Shown here in pieces: positions 36,292-49,900 of a stretch of 64,000 nucleotides of DNA. Under the pieces are notes generated by a model that saw only the letters and a list, made by a program, of their open reading frames with translations, ran no database searches and had not been told where the DNA came from. Numbering within the stretch: position 1 is the stretch's first letter; each line of letters starts with the position of its first letter. The translations under genes were made by a program, and so were the position numbers. This stretch comes from Aulostomus chinensis (taxonomy: Eukaryota; Chordata; Actinopteri; Syngnathiformes; Aulostomidae): NCBI GenBank assembly GCA_037954235.1, contig JBBMOA010000016.1, positions 21,606,383-21,670,382 on the forward strand, read 5' to 3'.

Positions 36292-38806
36292 TCACAAGTT
36301 CCTGTACTGCATTGAAAGGATATTCTTTCGTTTTAGCTTCTGAAGGGAACCCTTTTGTCTGTCAAGGAATTTGTCAGTATCTTCATGATTGCAAGTGTCT
36401 TCTGCAGTTAGGACGAAAAGAAATATTTCAGATGTTGAGCTACCAGTCCTGTGAATAGTTGGCTTGTAATAATTGTGAAATTTCAATACATTATTATGTG
36501 TCAAAAAAAAAAGAAAAGAAAAAGATCACGACACTCACTGCAGTTGCGTCCATTGTCCATGAGGGTAAAGCCTTCTTTGCAGGCACACTTGTACGATCCG
36601 GGGGAGCTGATGCATATATCGCAGTCATGGTTCCCAGTGGCACACGGGTCCAAGGCTTCAGCCAGAGTTAGAAGACACACAGACAGTTTGAAAATGGGAA
36701 AATCTACCATTGATTTTGTTGACCCACTGCTGCCAACATTAGTTGAACTTAAGCCATATTATGGGGGTGGTGGGAATCCAGTGGATCTTTCAAACAAACA
36801 GGTGGAAAAGTTGAGAAGCACCCTTCATAAATAAAATATGGGTTGTTCCTCTTTCTGCCATGTAATTTGAAGCAGAAGCTTGTCCAATGACGCTTCATTT
36901 TCAACAACTTAACTTTTAAGTTGGCTGGCTTTTGTCAGTGCCAGGTCATAAAAAAGGATTTGAAAAAAGTAACAGTGATTAGAGGAAATGTAAATATCAG
37001 TGCACCTAAAGATGAAATGAGAATCCCAATCTGAAAATAAATTGTGTCACCTTGACAGATTTTGTCATCCAGCTCCTCTATTATCTGGGTTATTGCCTGA
37101 AAGTTGTTAACGTAGTACAGGTGCTCCGCAGTGGGCTCTGAGGCAATCTCTCTTTTAGCTCATCAACCACGGCACGGCCTGCGCCAACAGCAAACACCTT
37201 GACCCCTGAAACAAACACAGATAGGCTTTTCTTGTGAGGCTCTAAAGAGGGAAGTGCATGAGCCGACTACGGCCAGTCGAATAATCTGTCCTCCTCTCAC
37301 CCATCTCCTTGGTTTTATTTGCAGCATCACTGACACTGTCCCCGCTTTGTCCATCTGTGATGACAATGGCGACCTTGGTGACTCCTGGTCGGGCGCCCTG
37401 AACTGCACTAAAGCTTTCGTCTGCCAGATAATCGAGGGCTTTGCCTGTGCTGGTCCCTCCCCCAATAAAGGTAATTTGGTCCACAGCATCCTTAAGGTCC
37501 TGCACGTTGTTGTGCTGGCCCAAGGGAAATTCCTGCAGTGAGGAGATGGAAAAATGACCTTGCTCAGTGAAAGACTGAAGGAAGGTGTTTAAGGGGGACT
37601 AAAACGGCAAAACACACGCATACCTGATTGACGTTAGTGGCGTACTGCACAAGTCCGACATGAGTGCTGGTGTCAGACACAACCATGTTGTCAATGAACT
37701 GCTTGATCCATTGCTCGACCAGCTCAAAGTTTGTAGCACCCACACTCCCAGAGCCATTGACCAGGAACACCACATCTTTGATTGAGTTGTCGCAAGCTGG
37801 CGCAGTCGGACACAGACGGACACACACACAAAAAAATCATGATTGTCTGCGAGCTCAGAGACCATGATTGAACAAAAAGCTCCATTTTCACAGCAACACG
37901 TAATCAGGACACTCACTGCAGTTGCGTCCATTGTCCATGAGGGTAAAGCCTTCTTTGCAGGCACACTTGGACGATCCGGGGGAGCTGATGCATATATGCT
38001 CGCAGTCATGGTTCCCAGTGGCACACGGGTCCAAGGCTTCAGCCAGAGTTAGAGGAGACACAGACAGTTTGAAAATGGGAAAATCTACCATTGATTTTGT
38101 TGACCCACTGCTGCCAACATTAGTTGAACTTAAGCCATATTATGGGGGTGGTGGGAATCCAGTGGATCTTTCAAACAAACAGATGGAAAAGTTTGGAAGC
38201 ACCCTTCATAAATAAAATATGGGTTGTTTCTTGTCCCTTGTATTTATGTATTCAGGTTGGAATAACATCATGGGCAACTGCTTTCCTTTCAGGGATGAAG
38301 GACCTCCATGACCTTTTGAAGTTTTAATATTTTGCATGATTAATTTACAGTTCATTTGACCTGTATCTTTTTTGTTACATACACTTGTTACATTTTTTTG
38401 TTTGTGTGTAATTTTTTAAAAATGTTTTTAACCATTTTTTTATTATTATTTTTATTTGTCACCAAAGCAGCAGTGCTGAAACATAAACAGTCATACATAG
38501 TTCCGCAATATGATTCAACTCACCCATTAATTCTCCATCTATCCCTCCCTGAAACAGAAATGCACATGCTTTCATTTGTACTTATGTTATTTTACACATA
38601 AATGCTCTTGTAATATTTGACAATTGTGCCAAAAATCTATTATCACCAAACTTACAACTCAACTTTATAACTTTTCGTGCCTTAAAACTTGACATCTGCT
38701 CATCAGGCAGATCAGTAATGTATTAATTCACAAGTGTTGCAATCATGAATCTTACCAAGGGAACAATCGTCACAGAGACAAGCAGGATGAGGAGGACTGG
38801 AGCCAT
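36292..38806 (-). pseudogene. matrilin-like short gene, copy 2, frameshifted in VWA-c
   Basis: Second-unit copy of 13153-15664. Exons: signal 38756-38806, 38524-38548, EGF 37917-38036, VWA-a 37624-37796, VWA-b 37301-37532, VWA-c 37051-37205, EGF 36539-36655, tail 36292-36401. VWA-c is 155 bp instead of 153 because of two extra T bases (TCTCTTTTAGC near 37151-37158). This shifts the frame in the conserved REIASEP region and would remove the end of VWA, the second EGF and the tail. VWA-a keeps the NGSGS change (37756-37758) and also has Ser to Ala near its end. Promoter and splice sites look intact, so a truncated product or a sequencing error remains possible. Confidence 0.8.
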
Positions 38807-38953
38807 GATGGTGGTCTTTGTAAGTGCAGATGTCAAGTCTGAAAAGAAGAACACATTTGGAAAATGTCAGTACATAAAATTTCTGAAAAGAGGCTCAGCG
38901 AATTAGGTCTGACTTACCAGAACTTGATGCGGAGAGCGTGTTGCTCTGCATCC

Positions 38954-38959
38954 TTTATA
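38954..38959 (-). promoter_or_regulatory. TATA box of short matrilin-like gene 2
   Basis: TATAAAGG on the minus strand, counterpart of 15812-15817, again with LINE sequence starting ~12 bp upstream. Confidence 0.55.
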
Positions 38960-38971
38960 GGCTGCTCAAAC

Positions 38972-40812
38972 TGGGAGCTCTGTCAGATATGAAGGTGCCT
39001 GATTGTTGAGGACTTTGTATGTTAGAAGGAGAATTTTGAATTCTATTCTGAATTTGACAGGGAGCCATGCAGAGAAGCCAGTGCAGGAGAGACATAGTCT
39101 CTTCTACTAGTTCTTGTCAACATGCAGGCAGCAGCATTTTGGACCAGCTGGAGAGTCTTTAGGGACCTCCTAGTGCAATCTGATAGGAGTAAATTGCAGT
39201 CATCCTGCCTGGAAGTGACAAAAGCATGGACTAGTTTTCTGCATCTTTTTAGACAGGATGTGTCTGATCTTGCCAATGTTACGTAAATGAAAGAAAGAAA
39301 GCAGTCCTAGAGATTTGCTTAATGTGGGAGTTGAAGGACAGATCCTGTTCAAAGAGAACTCCTAGGTTTCTTATGGTAGTGCTGGGGGCCAGGGTGATGC
39401 CATCCAGGGTAGCTATCTCATTAGATATGGTGTCTCTAAAGGTGTTTTGGGCCCAGCACAATAGCTTCAGTTTTGTTCGAGCTTAATAAAAGGAAATTAT
39501 GGGTCATCAATGTTTTTATCTCCTTTAGACAGGCCTCCAGTTTAGTCAGCTGATTTCTTTCATGTGGATGCATTGAAGTACAGCTGCATATCGTCTGCAT
39601 AGCAGTGAAAATTCATTGAGTGTTTCTTAATAATGTGACATAGAGGAAGCAGGTATAGTGTGAAGAGGATTGGTCCAAGTACAGACCCTTGTGGAGCACC
39701 ATAACTGACTACAGTGGTTTCAGAGGGGTTATCATTAGTTAGTACAAATTGAGATTGACCAAGTAAATATGACCTAAACCAGTTTAGTGCAGTTCCTTTA
39801 TTGCCAATGACATGTTCCAGTCTCTGTAGAAGGATATGGTGGTCAATGGTATCAAAAGCTGCACTGAGACCAGCACAGAGACCAGCACAGAGACCAGCCC
39901 CTCATCTGATGCTAGTAGGAGGTCCCTGGTAACTTTGACTAGTGCTGTTTCTGTGCGATGATGAATCCTGAAACCTGACTGGAAATCCTCTAATAGGCTG
40001 TTGCTGTGGAGAAAGTCACAGAGTTGTTTAGCAACCGCTTTCTCCAGTCTTGGAGAGAAAAGGAAGGTTTGATATTGGTCTGTAGTTGGCCAAAACTTCT
40101 GGATCCAGGGTTGTTTTTTTGAGGAGGGGTTGAATTACTGCTACTTTAAAGGACTGTGGGACGTAACCTGGTAACAGCGACACATTGATCATATTTAAGA
40201 AAGAGGTGGTAACGAGGGGTAGAATCTTTGAGCAGCTTAGTTGGGATGGGAAGACAGGCGGACGGTTTAGAGCAGGGGTGTCAAACTGGTCCAGTAAAGG
40301 GCCGGTGTGGCTGCAGGTTTTCATTCCAACCAAGTAAAAGCAACACCTGATCCAACCAATGAGCTGTGTGGACACAGCTTGGTTGATTTAAGTAGATTCA
40401 GGAGTTGCTTTTGTTCAGTTGGAATGAAAACCTGCAGCCACACCGGCCCTTTACTGGACCAGTTTGACACCCCTGGTTTAGAGGATGAAATTATTGTACT
40501 AAGTTCATGAAGGCTAATGGCAAAAAAACTATCAAAGTGTATGTGTGGTCCAACAACTGCCTCTAAGGCTTCTGAGGTTATAGGTGAAATGTTGTCAGCT
40601 GATGGCAGGAGGAGATGAATTTTCTCTTTAATAAGTATAATTTTGTCTTAAAGAAGTCCATGAAATCTTTGCTACCCAGGGAAACAGGAATACTTGGTTC
40701 AATAGAGCTGTGGCTGTCAGTCTGGCTACAGAACTGAAGAGGAACCTGGGGTTGGTCTTCTGCTCCTCAATTAGTGCCAAGTAGGAGGCTGCTCTCGCTA
40801 TACGAGGGGAGT
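38972..40812 (-). mobile_element. Rex1/L2-type LINE fragment, copy 2
   Basis: Second-unit counterpart of 15830-17670, with the same decayed reverse-transcriptase frames. It belongs to the segmental duplication and is not a new insertion. Confidence 0.8.
40273..40475. mobile_element. 203-bp hAT-like MITE, copy 2
   Basis: Counterpart of 17131-17333. Its left end reads CAGGGGTGTC, the more canonical terminus, and the flanking 8-bp GTTTAGAG repeats are kept. Confidence 0.88.
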
Positions 40813-40895
40813 GAATGGAACCTCACGAACCAGAGATGGAGGCCTCGTTCCTGGATCAGAATGGAACAGAGTCCTCCCCCATCATAGATGCTGTA

Positions 40896-43487
40896 GTCTC
40901 AAATTACCCATCATAATAGAGACATGATAGAATGAGGTTAACAGAACATTTCAAATAATTATCTAACAACATAATAATTAAATTAATTTTATTCAAATTA
41001 AAGAAACTGACAATGATCAATATGTTACATCGTAAAATAACAACTGGATAGTTACAGAGAGTAAAACCAAATCTGAAGTTAAATATTTTTAGAAAAGAAA
41101 GCGATCAATGAAGGGGTGGTGGGTTATTATATGGTGAAGCAACTAAAAAGTACATAAAATAACCAAGAGAAGCTGAGATAGATTTTGACAGTGTGAATGT
41201 CTCATTTTAAGTTTATATGTTCTTTATCTTGATGTATTGAAACTCTGAAACAAAGTCAGAGTTTTATGAACGATTAAAAATATGAAGGTCTGCATTTCTC
41301 AGGTTGTTGAATGTTTGTCCTTGCTTGTCCTTTTATGCACACTATATATTCATAACCTACCTGATGCATTGAAAAATAGTTTCATAGCCACTGGCAACTA
41401 CCTTCCAGATATTAGAGTCATGAAACCAATATCAGCATTCCCAATAAAAAAAACGTGAAAGTTTTTGATTTGAAAAATACTTTATTTCCATCAGTGTAAC
41501 ATTTTTGAAAAACATCATCAATAATGAGGCTTTGAGAAATACTTTTATGGCGTTGCCACGCACAGGGCAGACAGCAGCCTCCACCAGCCAGGAGGGGGGT
41601 CACATTCAGACACAGCCTGTTACAGCAAAATGTGCTGGGAGTAAAGGAAAGTACACATGGGAGTTGCGACTGTATCTTACGTGATTATGTGCCCTGCATA
41701 TTGACCTACTTTTGGAAATGTCACAATAATCAATGGAACCTCCCAAACTGGTGGTGCGGTTACCTGGGTACGGTATGAGCAGAATGTCCATGCACCCAAA
41801 CAACCTCACCACCTGCACCAAGGCAAGGCAAGGCAAGGCAATTTTATTTGTCTAGCCCGTTTTCACAAACAGTTTGTCTCCAGGCTTCATGGCATCATAA
41901 CAACATCCTCTGCCCTCAGACCCTCACATCGACTGAGGAAAAACTCCATAGAAAACCCTTTTAACAAGGAAAAATCTGAGAAACCTCAGGGTGAGTAACA
42001 GAGGAGGATCTCTCACCCAGGACGGACAGACGTGCAGTAGATGTTGTTACAGACAAGAAAACAGTTTACAATACAAAATGTGGGAAACACGGAAATGTTA
42101 ATAACAGCTGAAGAAGGAAGCATCTGGAAGGGGAGGCAGGGAGAGCAAGCCAGCTTGATGGGGGACTGGATAGCAGACTGTTTCATGGAAGGGGAGCGCG
42201 GGCCGGTGTGACAGTAGGGAATAAGGGGGAGAGACTGCGAGAGAGAGACTGCGCGACACCAAGGCCAAACTACAAAGTGCAACAAGTAATGGTAATGACA
42301 GTTCCAAAAATGTGCAGGGAGGAGAGGAGGAGAGAGGGGGAGAGGAGAGGAGAGGAGAGGAGAGGAGAGGAGAGGAGAGGAGAGGAAGGTAGGGCTCCAT
42401 GTAACCTGATGTGTCCCCCAGCAGTCTAAGCCTATAGCAGCATAGCTATCAATGGTTCAGAGCTACCTGAACCAGTCCTAACTGAAGGCTCTGTCATAGA
42501 GGAAGGTCTTAAGCCTGGACTTAAATGTAGTTAAAGTGTTTGCCTCTCGAGTTGAGTTATGAGATATGACAAAGGAACATTTTTAGATGTCACAGAGCAA
42601 ATTTTCTTTGGAACTATTTGTGGTTACATTCAGACACACCTCACCAAAGGAAGATGAAAATCTTATCTGGTATGTTTGGGAGTGTCAACATCATGCGGCT
42701 GGGAACGCCTCACCCATTAATTAACCTATATTTTTGAAGGTATCGTAATAAATGGAATTTCACCAACCAGAGATGGAGGCCTTGTTCCTGGATCAGAATG
42801 GAACAGAGTTCTCCCCCATCATAGATGCAGTTGTTACATCAACTGCACAACATATATTTTTTACTTGTTTGTAACACTACATGAGGCCTGATCAGGGTTT
42901 TGAAAGCAATCTTGCTAAAAAAAAAAAAAATACAAACAAAAAGAAAACATGGCTGGGCATCCTTCCTCTAAGAAAAAAAGTAATTTAAAACAAATGTTTA
43001 GAAATGTTTAGCATCTCTGGGAAACCTTATATCTTGGATAAAATAAAAACAACAACAACAACAACAACCTGCCTTACGAGTCCGAATTTGGATCTGGAGC
43101 CTCACGCACAAAGACACATGACCTACACCTGGGGTACTCGAAGACAAATCTTAAGGGGCCACAAAGAACTTTTTCAATGAGTCAAAGGTCCATTCATTGA
43201 GGTTGGTCAGCCCACAAATGAAGACACTTTAATATTCAAACAAAATGCCCTTTTTGACATAAACTAAAATGAATAGTTGAATCACGAAATGTGACCCCTG
43301 TCATGACATTACAACAATAAATAACCAAAAGAAGCTGAGACAGATTTTGATAGTGTGAATGTCTCATTTTAAGTTTAGAAGTTCTTTATCTTAATGTACT
43401 GCAACTCTTGAGCAAAGTCAGACTTTTATGAACAATTAACAATCCTCTTCCATCGTGTTGTTGAAGAGATCACCGCTATGGGTGCTT
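40896..43487. repeat. duplicated block B, copy 4, ending at the duplication edge
   Basis: Counterpart of 17754-20345. It stops at about 43487, roughly 100 bp short of where the adjoining 7SL copy would begin, so no 7SL copy is present here. The (GAGGA)n (about 42320-42386) and (AAC)n (about 43047-43068) tracts are shorter than in copy 2. Confidence 0.85.
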
Positions 43488-43569
43488 TCCATGTTAACTG
43501 GAATGATATAAAAGAAAAAAAATAATGCTACAAGATCATGATGACTTTAAGAGATAATAACCAATTCTT

Positions 43570-43978
43570 GAAAAACAAATATCCATCCATTCATCCATTT
43601 TCTTCCGCTTATCCTGATAAGGGTCACGGGGGGGTGGGGGGGGGGGGGCTGGAGCCGATCCCAGCTGCTTTTGGGCGAGAGGCAGGGTTCACTCTGGACA
43701 GGTCGTCAGTCCATCACAGGTCCAACACATAGAGACAGACAACCATTCACACTCACAGCCACACCTACGGTCAATTTAGAGTATCAATCAGCCTCGTCCC
43801 CTCTTGATGTCTTTGGACTGTGGGAAGAAGCTGGAGTACCAGAGAGAACCCACGAAGACACAGGGAGAACATGCAGACTCCACACAGAAAGACTCTGTAC
43901 TTGAGCAGGGGCTGCAACCTGGAACCTTCTTGCTGTGAGGTGACAGTGCTGACCACTGCACCACCGTGCCTCCCCATA
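43570..43978 (+). mobile_element. teleost interspersed repeat with ATCC tail
   Basis: Starts with ATCCATCCATTC and TTCTTCCGCTTATCC, and contains GACAACCATTCACACTCACA and TCTTTGGACTGTGGGA. This is a very common fish repeat, recognised from memory. An oppositely oriented copy lies at 46612-46998. A G tract interrupts it at about 43629-43649. Confidence 0.65.
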
Positions 43979-44513
43979 ACTATCTAATAAGACATATTCT
44001 GGTTTTGTTGAAGGTACTTGATAAGGAAAATATGAAAGTCTGCATTTGTCAGGTTGTAGAATGTTTTTCCTTGTTAAGAAATCTTTGAAAATGTTGAAAT
44101 ATTGTGTACTGTACCTGGCAGTAGATGAACGCTTCACTGCTGCCCTCTGCAGATGAGGCTCTGCAAGACTCTGAAGCCTCTTTGCACAAGTATTCATTGA
44201 CAGTAATCATTGATTTTGAACAGACCATGATCTTTTTATGGCGTTGCCACGCACAGGGCAGACAGCAGCCTCCAACAGCCAGGAGGGGGGTCACATTCAG
44301 ACACAGCCTGTTACAGCAAAATGTGCTGGGAGTAAAGGAAAGTACACATGAGAGTTGCGACTGTATCTTACGTGATTATGTGCCCTGCATATTGACCTAC
44401 ATTTGGAAATGTCACAATAATCAATGGAACCTCCCAAACTGGTGGTGCGGTTTCCTGGGTACGGTATGAGCAGAATGTCCATGCACCCAAGTAACCTCAC
44501 CACCTGCACCACT
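43979..44513. repeat. diverged relatives of block B
   Basis: Bases 43990-44060 resemble about 9661-9715, and 44235-44513 resembles 9947-10214, including the minus-strand open frame at 44297-44512 with few residue changes. This copy lacks the AAGGC-rich element that begins in block B right after CACCTGCACC. Confidence 0.7.
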
Positions 44514-44649
44514 CCAGATTTATTCCTTTGAGGGAGCTATGAAATTCCATGATATATCAAGAACAGTTCATAGCTGCATGATTTGAAGAGGAAGTTCATC
44601 ATTGAAATTACTTTAATAAAAACATCATTCAAACAATAAAGATGCAACT

Positions 44650-44925
44650 GACGGATTATTAAATGACACAGGTGAACTCCTTGCTCTTTCAACTTTCGCC
44701 ATGACCCTCCTCTCCAGTAACCTTTCCAGGGAGGCTGAGGAGTGTGATCCCCCAATTGCTGGAACGCACCCTCTGGTCCTCTTTCTTAAAGATGGGGACC
44801 ACTCCAAAGGCACTGCCCCCAATGTCGACTTAATGTTGCACAGATGTGTCAACCAAGACAGCCCTTGGTGAGAGTTGTTTAACTACTTCAGCGACTTCTT
44901 CCCTGGACACCCCCCCCCCCCCCCC
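44650..44925 (-). mobile_element. decayed Rex3/RTE-type LINE fragment
   Basis: Minus-strand frames shifted against each other recall the RTE reverse-transcriptase stretch around GITLLSLPGKVY, here ...GDHTPQPPWKGY and SASLERLLERR. It is short and broken, and next to a 17-18-base C tract at about 44910-44927. Assigned by motif memory only. Confidence 0.5.
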
Positions 44926-44927
44926 CC

Positions 44928-46611
44928 AAGTCCTTTAAAATTTAATGGGCAGATCAGGTTTATTCACCTAAAACTTACCTTCAGTATCCTATGAGACCTA
45001 GAAACATTTGTAGGAGATGACCTTCATGGAAATTTTAACCATGTATTCACAACAGCCATAGTTACAGAGTTGAACAAAACTTTAGTGTAACAGCTTTTTT
45101 CCGTCTTTCTCTCAGAAAAAGATTGCAACTGGTGGATGCTCCTGTTGTCTTGATCGCTGAGGAGAAATGCAGATCTCCTGCATACTAACCCTGCAGACAT
45201 CATCAAGGGAGGTATGGACTCCTGTCAGGTCTGTGCGTGTGAACATCTGTCTGAGGTCATTAGAAATATGAGTAGAGCTGTATTAGAGACTAGTTTAGAC
45301 CCCTCTGTGTCTGCATCGGGGCCAAAATCTGGAAAACTCCCAAGAAAGCCACAGGTTTTCCCATGAATTTATTTCCTTGAATGGTTCTCTCCATTTTGGA
45401 GATTAACTGTTAATATAAGGTAGGCCTTTCAAAGCAGTACCTTTTCACCATGTTTTCCTTCAAAAAAGACATTTCACTTCATATATAATCAGACAGCTCA
45501 TGATGTAGACTTCATGATCATATACTGTATACCTAGTAAGATTCATGAGAATTTATGTATTGTCTCAGACCAGTGTTTCTCAGGTGGAGGAATGTGTGGA
45601 TGGGGGAGTTTGAAGTACTGCAAGTGTACTTTAACATATATCTCATTAAATATTACACTTTTTTTCATTAGTCTTGGTTAATTATTAAAATGACTGTGCT
45701 AAACTAGCCTCTGGCTATAATCCTGCATATTTACATGCACATGTTCATTAATATGCCATGGTCTTTTTTAAAAAAAATAATTAAATAACTAGAATTGAAT
45801 ACGAAGTAAAATATACGTGACTAAATAAAAATGTGAAATGATCCATAGATTTATGACGCCTCCTTTTCTGCAGCGACTCATTAAAATCAAAGGAACAGAT
45901 TGTGGGGAAGAGTTTGTTTCTTCTCTGATGTCGAGAATGATGATGATCCTTATGAAGCACAAAACCTTGTTTCACGAGAAATTGGAAGTCAAACATTAAA
46001 AAGAACAATGCGCCTCCATGTGTCATTGTGTTGTTAGTTGCCTTTCAAGCTCTTTCAGCCCTGTTTTATATAGATTTGCACCTGGACACAGTCAAGTGTC
46101 TTATTTGTTCAGTAACAGTGGAGTAGGCCTGTAAGTAGTGTGGGAGGAGTTGGCATCAAGAGGGAGGATGCATGTGATCAGATCATTCCTGTGAAGATGA
46201 GATTCGTGAGATAAGGACACCGGTAACCTCCTCCATGTTGGGTTTCTTCTGTGCAGCCATGCTCCAGCTGAAAACAATCAACAAGCCACACCACGCGCCG
46301 ACCTTGACAGTCCTCTGACAGCGTGTGACCTCAGGACAGGGTGGGACTGGAACACTTAAGCATCATCTCAATCTGTACTCACCCTCAACCTTTAAGAGTT
46401 CTGGCCTCCACGAGAGTGAAGTCAGCAGCCTGAAAAGCTGAGTCCCCAGGGCTTTTCAGGCTGCTGTAGGGAGTCAAATTTAGTCTGGCAGAGAGGCATG
46501 AATCACTGCAGGTAATCCTGCAATACTGGAATTACTGAGCCTCTCTGTTAACACGCCTCTAAATGTTTTTTGGGGTTTTTTTTGTTCTTTGTTCTTTTAA
46601 ATTGAAAATGG
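44928..46611. other. intergenic, nothing recognised
   Basis: AT-rich spacer with no coding, RNA or repeat feature I can support on either strand. The longest open frame (45781-46026, minus) has a composition typical of chance. Confidence 0.5.
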
Positions 46612-46998
46612 TTGATCTTAATGAACGGCTGCACAGTGATGCAGTGGTCAGAACTGTCGCCTCACAGCAAGAAGCTTCCGGGTTTGAGTCCTGGCTCGGG
46701 CACGGGATCTCTGTGTGGAGTCTCCATGTTCTCCCTGTGCCTGTGTGGGTTCTCTCCGGTACTCCAGCTTCTTCCCACCATCCAAAGACATGCAATTGGG
46801 GATGAAGCTGACTGATACTCTAAATTGACCGTAGGTGTGGCTGTGAGTGTGAATGGTTGTCTGTCTAAATGTGTTGGCCCTGTGATGGACTGACGACCTG
46901 TCCAGGGTGAACCCCACCTCTCGCCCATAGCCACTGGGATAGGCTCCAGCCTCCCCATGACCCTTAGCAGGAATAAGCGGAAGAAAATGGATGGATGA
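46612..46998 (-). mobile_element. teleost interspersed repeat, inverted relative to 43570-43978
   Basis: Reads from GCTGCACAGTGATGCAGTGG through TCTCCGGTACTCCAGC to GCGGAAGAAAATGGATGGAT. It is the reverse complement of the 43.6-kb element, with many substitutions. Confidence 0.65.
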
Positions 46999-49900
46999 TC
47001 TTAATGAAATGTATCATGTACTGTGAACTGCAACTAAAACTCATTTATAAATGAAAACCATTGGTTGTGTTTTGTGTTTAAATGAGAAAAACGAGAATTT
47101 AACTAAACTGCTGGGCTGAAATAAAGAATTCATATTTATTGTCTGCATTATCTGGGTTAATGTGTGAAGGTCCAGTCTCATCCATAAACTACTAATGATG
47201 GATGCAAAGTGGTGAATTGAGACAATCAGGAAGATTCCAGGTGGGCTGGGCCAATATTTGGGTCGATTAAAATCAGCAGACAACAGACGCGTCTATATCT
47301 AAAGGAGGATCTTCAGATATTTTCCCCTCTAATCTCAAACACAGTTTCAGAACAAAATGTGAAAATATTGTTGGGCTCTTTGTTCTTTTACGCTTCAGTT
47401 TCAATGGAAATACTGGATTTTTCAGCCCCCTACATTTATCTACACCATCACTTTCTTGTTAGTGTTGTTCCATCATGGTTGGGACTGTGTTCGGCTGATC
47501 TTAGGACACAAAGATGGAGCACGTAGGGTACGAAAAGAAACAGGACAGTAGATTAATATTGTTTCTATTTTTTTTATTCTAGCAATATTGTTTTTGATTA
47601 ATGCTCATGCAGGATTTTGGATAAACGTCACCAGCAAAAACACAACACATACATCTGCTTGAATATGACACTTGCTTTTAGATCCAGTTGGCCAATTTGT
47701 GTGAGAACATCCGAATTATTTGTTGTTGTTACAAAAAAATTTGTTGACATTGAAAATATAGCAGGAAGTTTATCTTTGGTAAAGATGAGGAAATCCAGGA
47801 GACATCAAAAGTAGAAATATGAAAACCATGAGAGCAAACATGATTCAACATGAATTCGATGTGCAAAGAAACTCCGAGTAAGAGGAGATGACATCATTGA
47901 TAAGAAAGGAAGTCTAATAGTCACTGAGGCAAACAAATGAAGGTGCATTGAAAATCTGGAGGTCCATTGCTTCATTTATCAATATGCAACTGCCTCTAAG
48001 GCACCTTTCCCTTTGATAGAAAGTAAATCACAGACAAACATCATTGAAAAATACTGACACTGATTATTCTCATTTCCACTTCCATCAACCTCAAGTTGTC
48101 AAACATCTTTTTCGCTACAAAGGGGCTTTGCAATCCTGAACACACGTATGGATTCATCATGTTTTCATAGTCACTGGCATTCATCAGCTTAAACCAAGTC
48201 AAGTCAGTTTTATTTGTATGTATAAATCACAACAAACGTTAGCTTATGACACTGCAAGAGCTCAGTGTCTGTCAAGGAGTAGTCCTGGCTTCATATCCAT
48301 CGAAGCTGTCCTGTATATTTATTATCATTCTGACTGCACGCACAAACACACACGCTTCACGCCGTCAGGTGTGACGACATCCTTCATTCTTCGGGGGAAT
48401 CTTAAAAACACAGTGATTCCAAACTAAATAAATGCTACGATGGTGTTTAGTCAACTGAAAACACGACAGGGGAATTCTCATAATTTGAAAACTCTGACTG
48501 CAATGACGTCTTTTCCTGTCACGCAACTGTCGCGAGCCAACTGAAAATGTTGTGTGTGTAGGAACGAGCATGATCCGTCTTCAACAAATGACCTAAACAG
48601 TAACACAAAATAGATCCATCCCTTCTACTCACAAACACAAAGTCTGAAAGGAAATATGTGACAGACCCCATGAAACACAAAGAAAAAAACAACATGTGTA
48701 AATGTGTATGTGTAAAACAATGTGTAACAGCAGAAAAGGCAGTGAGGAAATGAAGACCTCTGTGTGTGTGTGTGTATTTCCCTTTGATGAAAACAGTCCG
48801 TTTATAAAACCAGACAAAATTCTAGCATGATTTTGTTCCTTTAAACAACAATGGTGTAGATGATTTGAAGTCATTTCATGGGGCCTTTACACGTTTGTTA
48901 AATTCTAAGACACTGTACGATCTACTTCCACCAGTTGAGTCCACACACAGCAAGACAACACTTTACAATCTAGCAATCCAAAAAACAAAACAGATATCGG
49001 GTGGAGGGGAGGGGGGGTTGTGTTGTATGAAGATATAGACCCGCTTTCACTCAAATACCCTAAAAACTAAAACATCATCAGCTGTAAAGTAGTGAGAACA
49101 GAGGAATGCCGGCTAATACTGACTCATTTCCTGTCTTTGCTGGCTGCATTCGAGAGCTCGGGATGCTTGGAGGGGTGGCTTTAAAATGTGGGCTTGAAGA
49201 GAAGCCACACTGGATTTTAATCTCCTGATACATGATTGAGTATGAAGCGGAGTCTGGACGTCCCAGGTGAAGGACAGTCTCCCTGCTCACGGATCCTCCT
49301 GCTACCCTTCATGTGCAGCGTCCGAATGTTACCAACCTCGACTTCTCGATTGTTCAGCTCATCAGACACGTTGAGGGAGTGCATCAGTAGTTTGAACGCA
49401 TCGCCACAGTAGCTTCCTCTCTGTTAGCATTAGTAGTGTGACGAGACCAGATTTGGGTACAAATATTTTGAAGAAAAACTGAATGAGGAAAATATGACTG
49501 CAAATTTGGACTTTGATGGAAAACACATCACAAAAAAGCAGGCAAACATGCTATCTTAGTGTTGAATTTATAACAATCATCATGTCAGCACTCTCTCACT
49601 GGCGCCTTTTATAATCACGTCACTGAGGGATTTCTCTTATAAACTTTCACTGTTCCTTCGTGTTAAGTTTTAAAGCAGCAGCATGTGTGTTCAGAGTTGA
49701 ATGTTGCTATTATAGAGTTATTTGACAGTTACAAGTGACTTAATATGACTTGGGAAGCCTAAAACTGTACTGCAGGAAGGTGGTCTATCGACCTGAGATC
49801 GTTTGGATTGCTAGAATCATTTTGAAATTAATTCTTCACACAAATTTATGGGTGAATTCACTCTTTCATTGAATAACACACAACAAACTGACTGCAAAAT

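Larger units (their letters stand above)
1..43487. repeat. 23.14-kb tandem segmental duplication, 1.88 copies in the window
   Basis: Bases 1-20345 match 23143-43487 at a constant offset of 23142, apart from small indels, and are nearly identical by eye. The first copy is complete from 1 to 23142; at 23143 the sequence restarts exactly as at base 1. The window opens inside the repeat, so the true unit boundary and any further copies to the left cannot be seen. The second copy stops at about 43487, in the 3' flank of a 7SL copy, and unrelated sequence follows. Each unit carries a long and a short matrilin-like gene, two B blocks, 7SL copies, a LINE and a MITE. Length differences are mostly in homopolymers and simple repeats. 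Confidence 0.95.
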
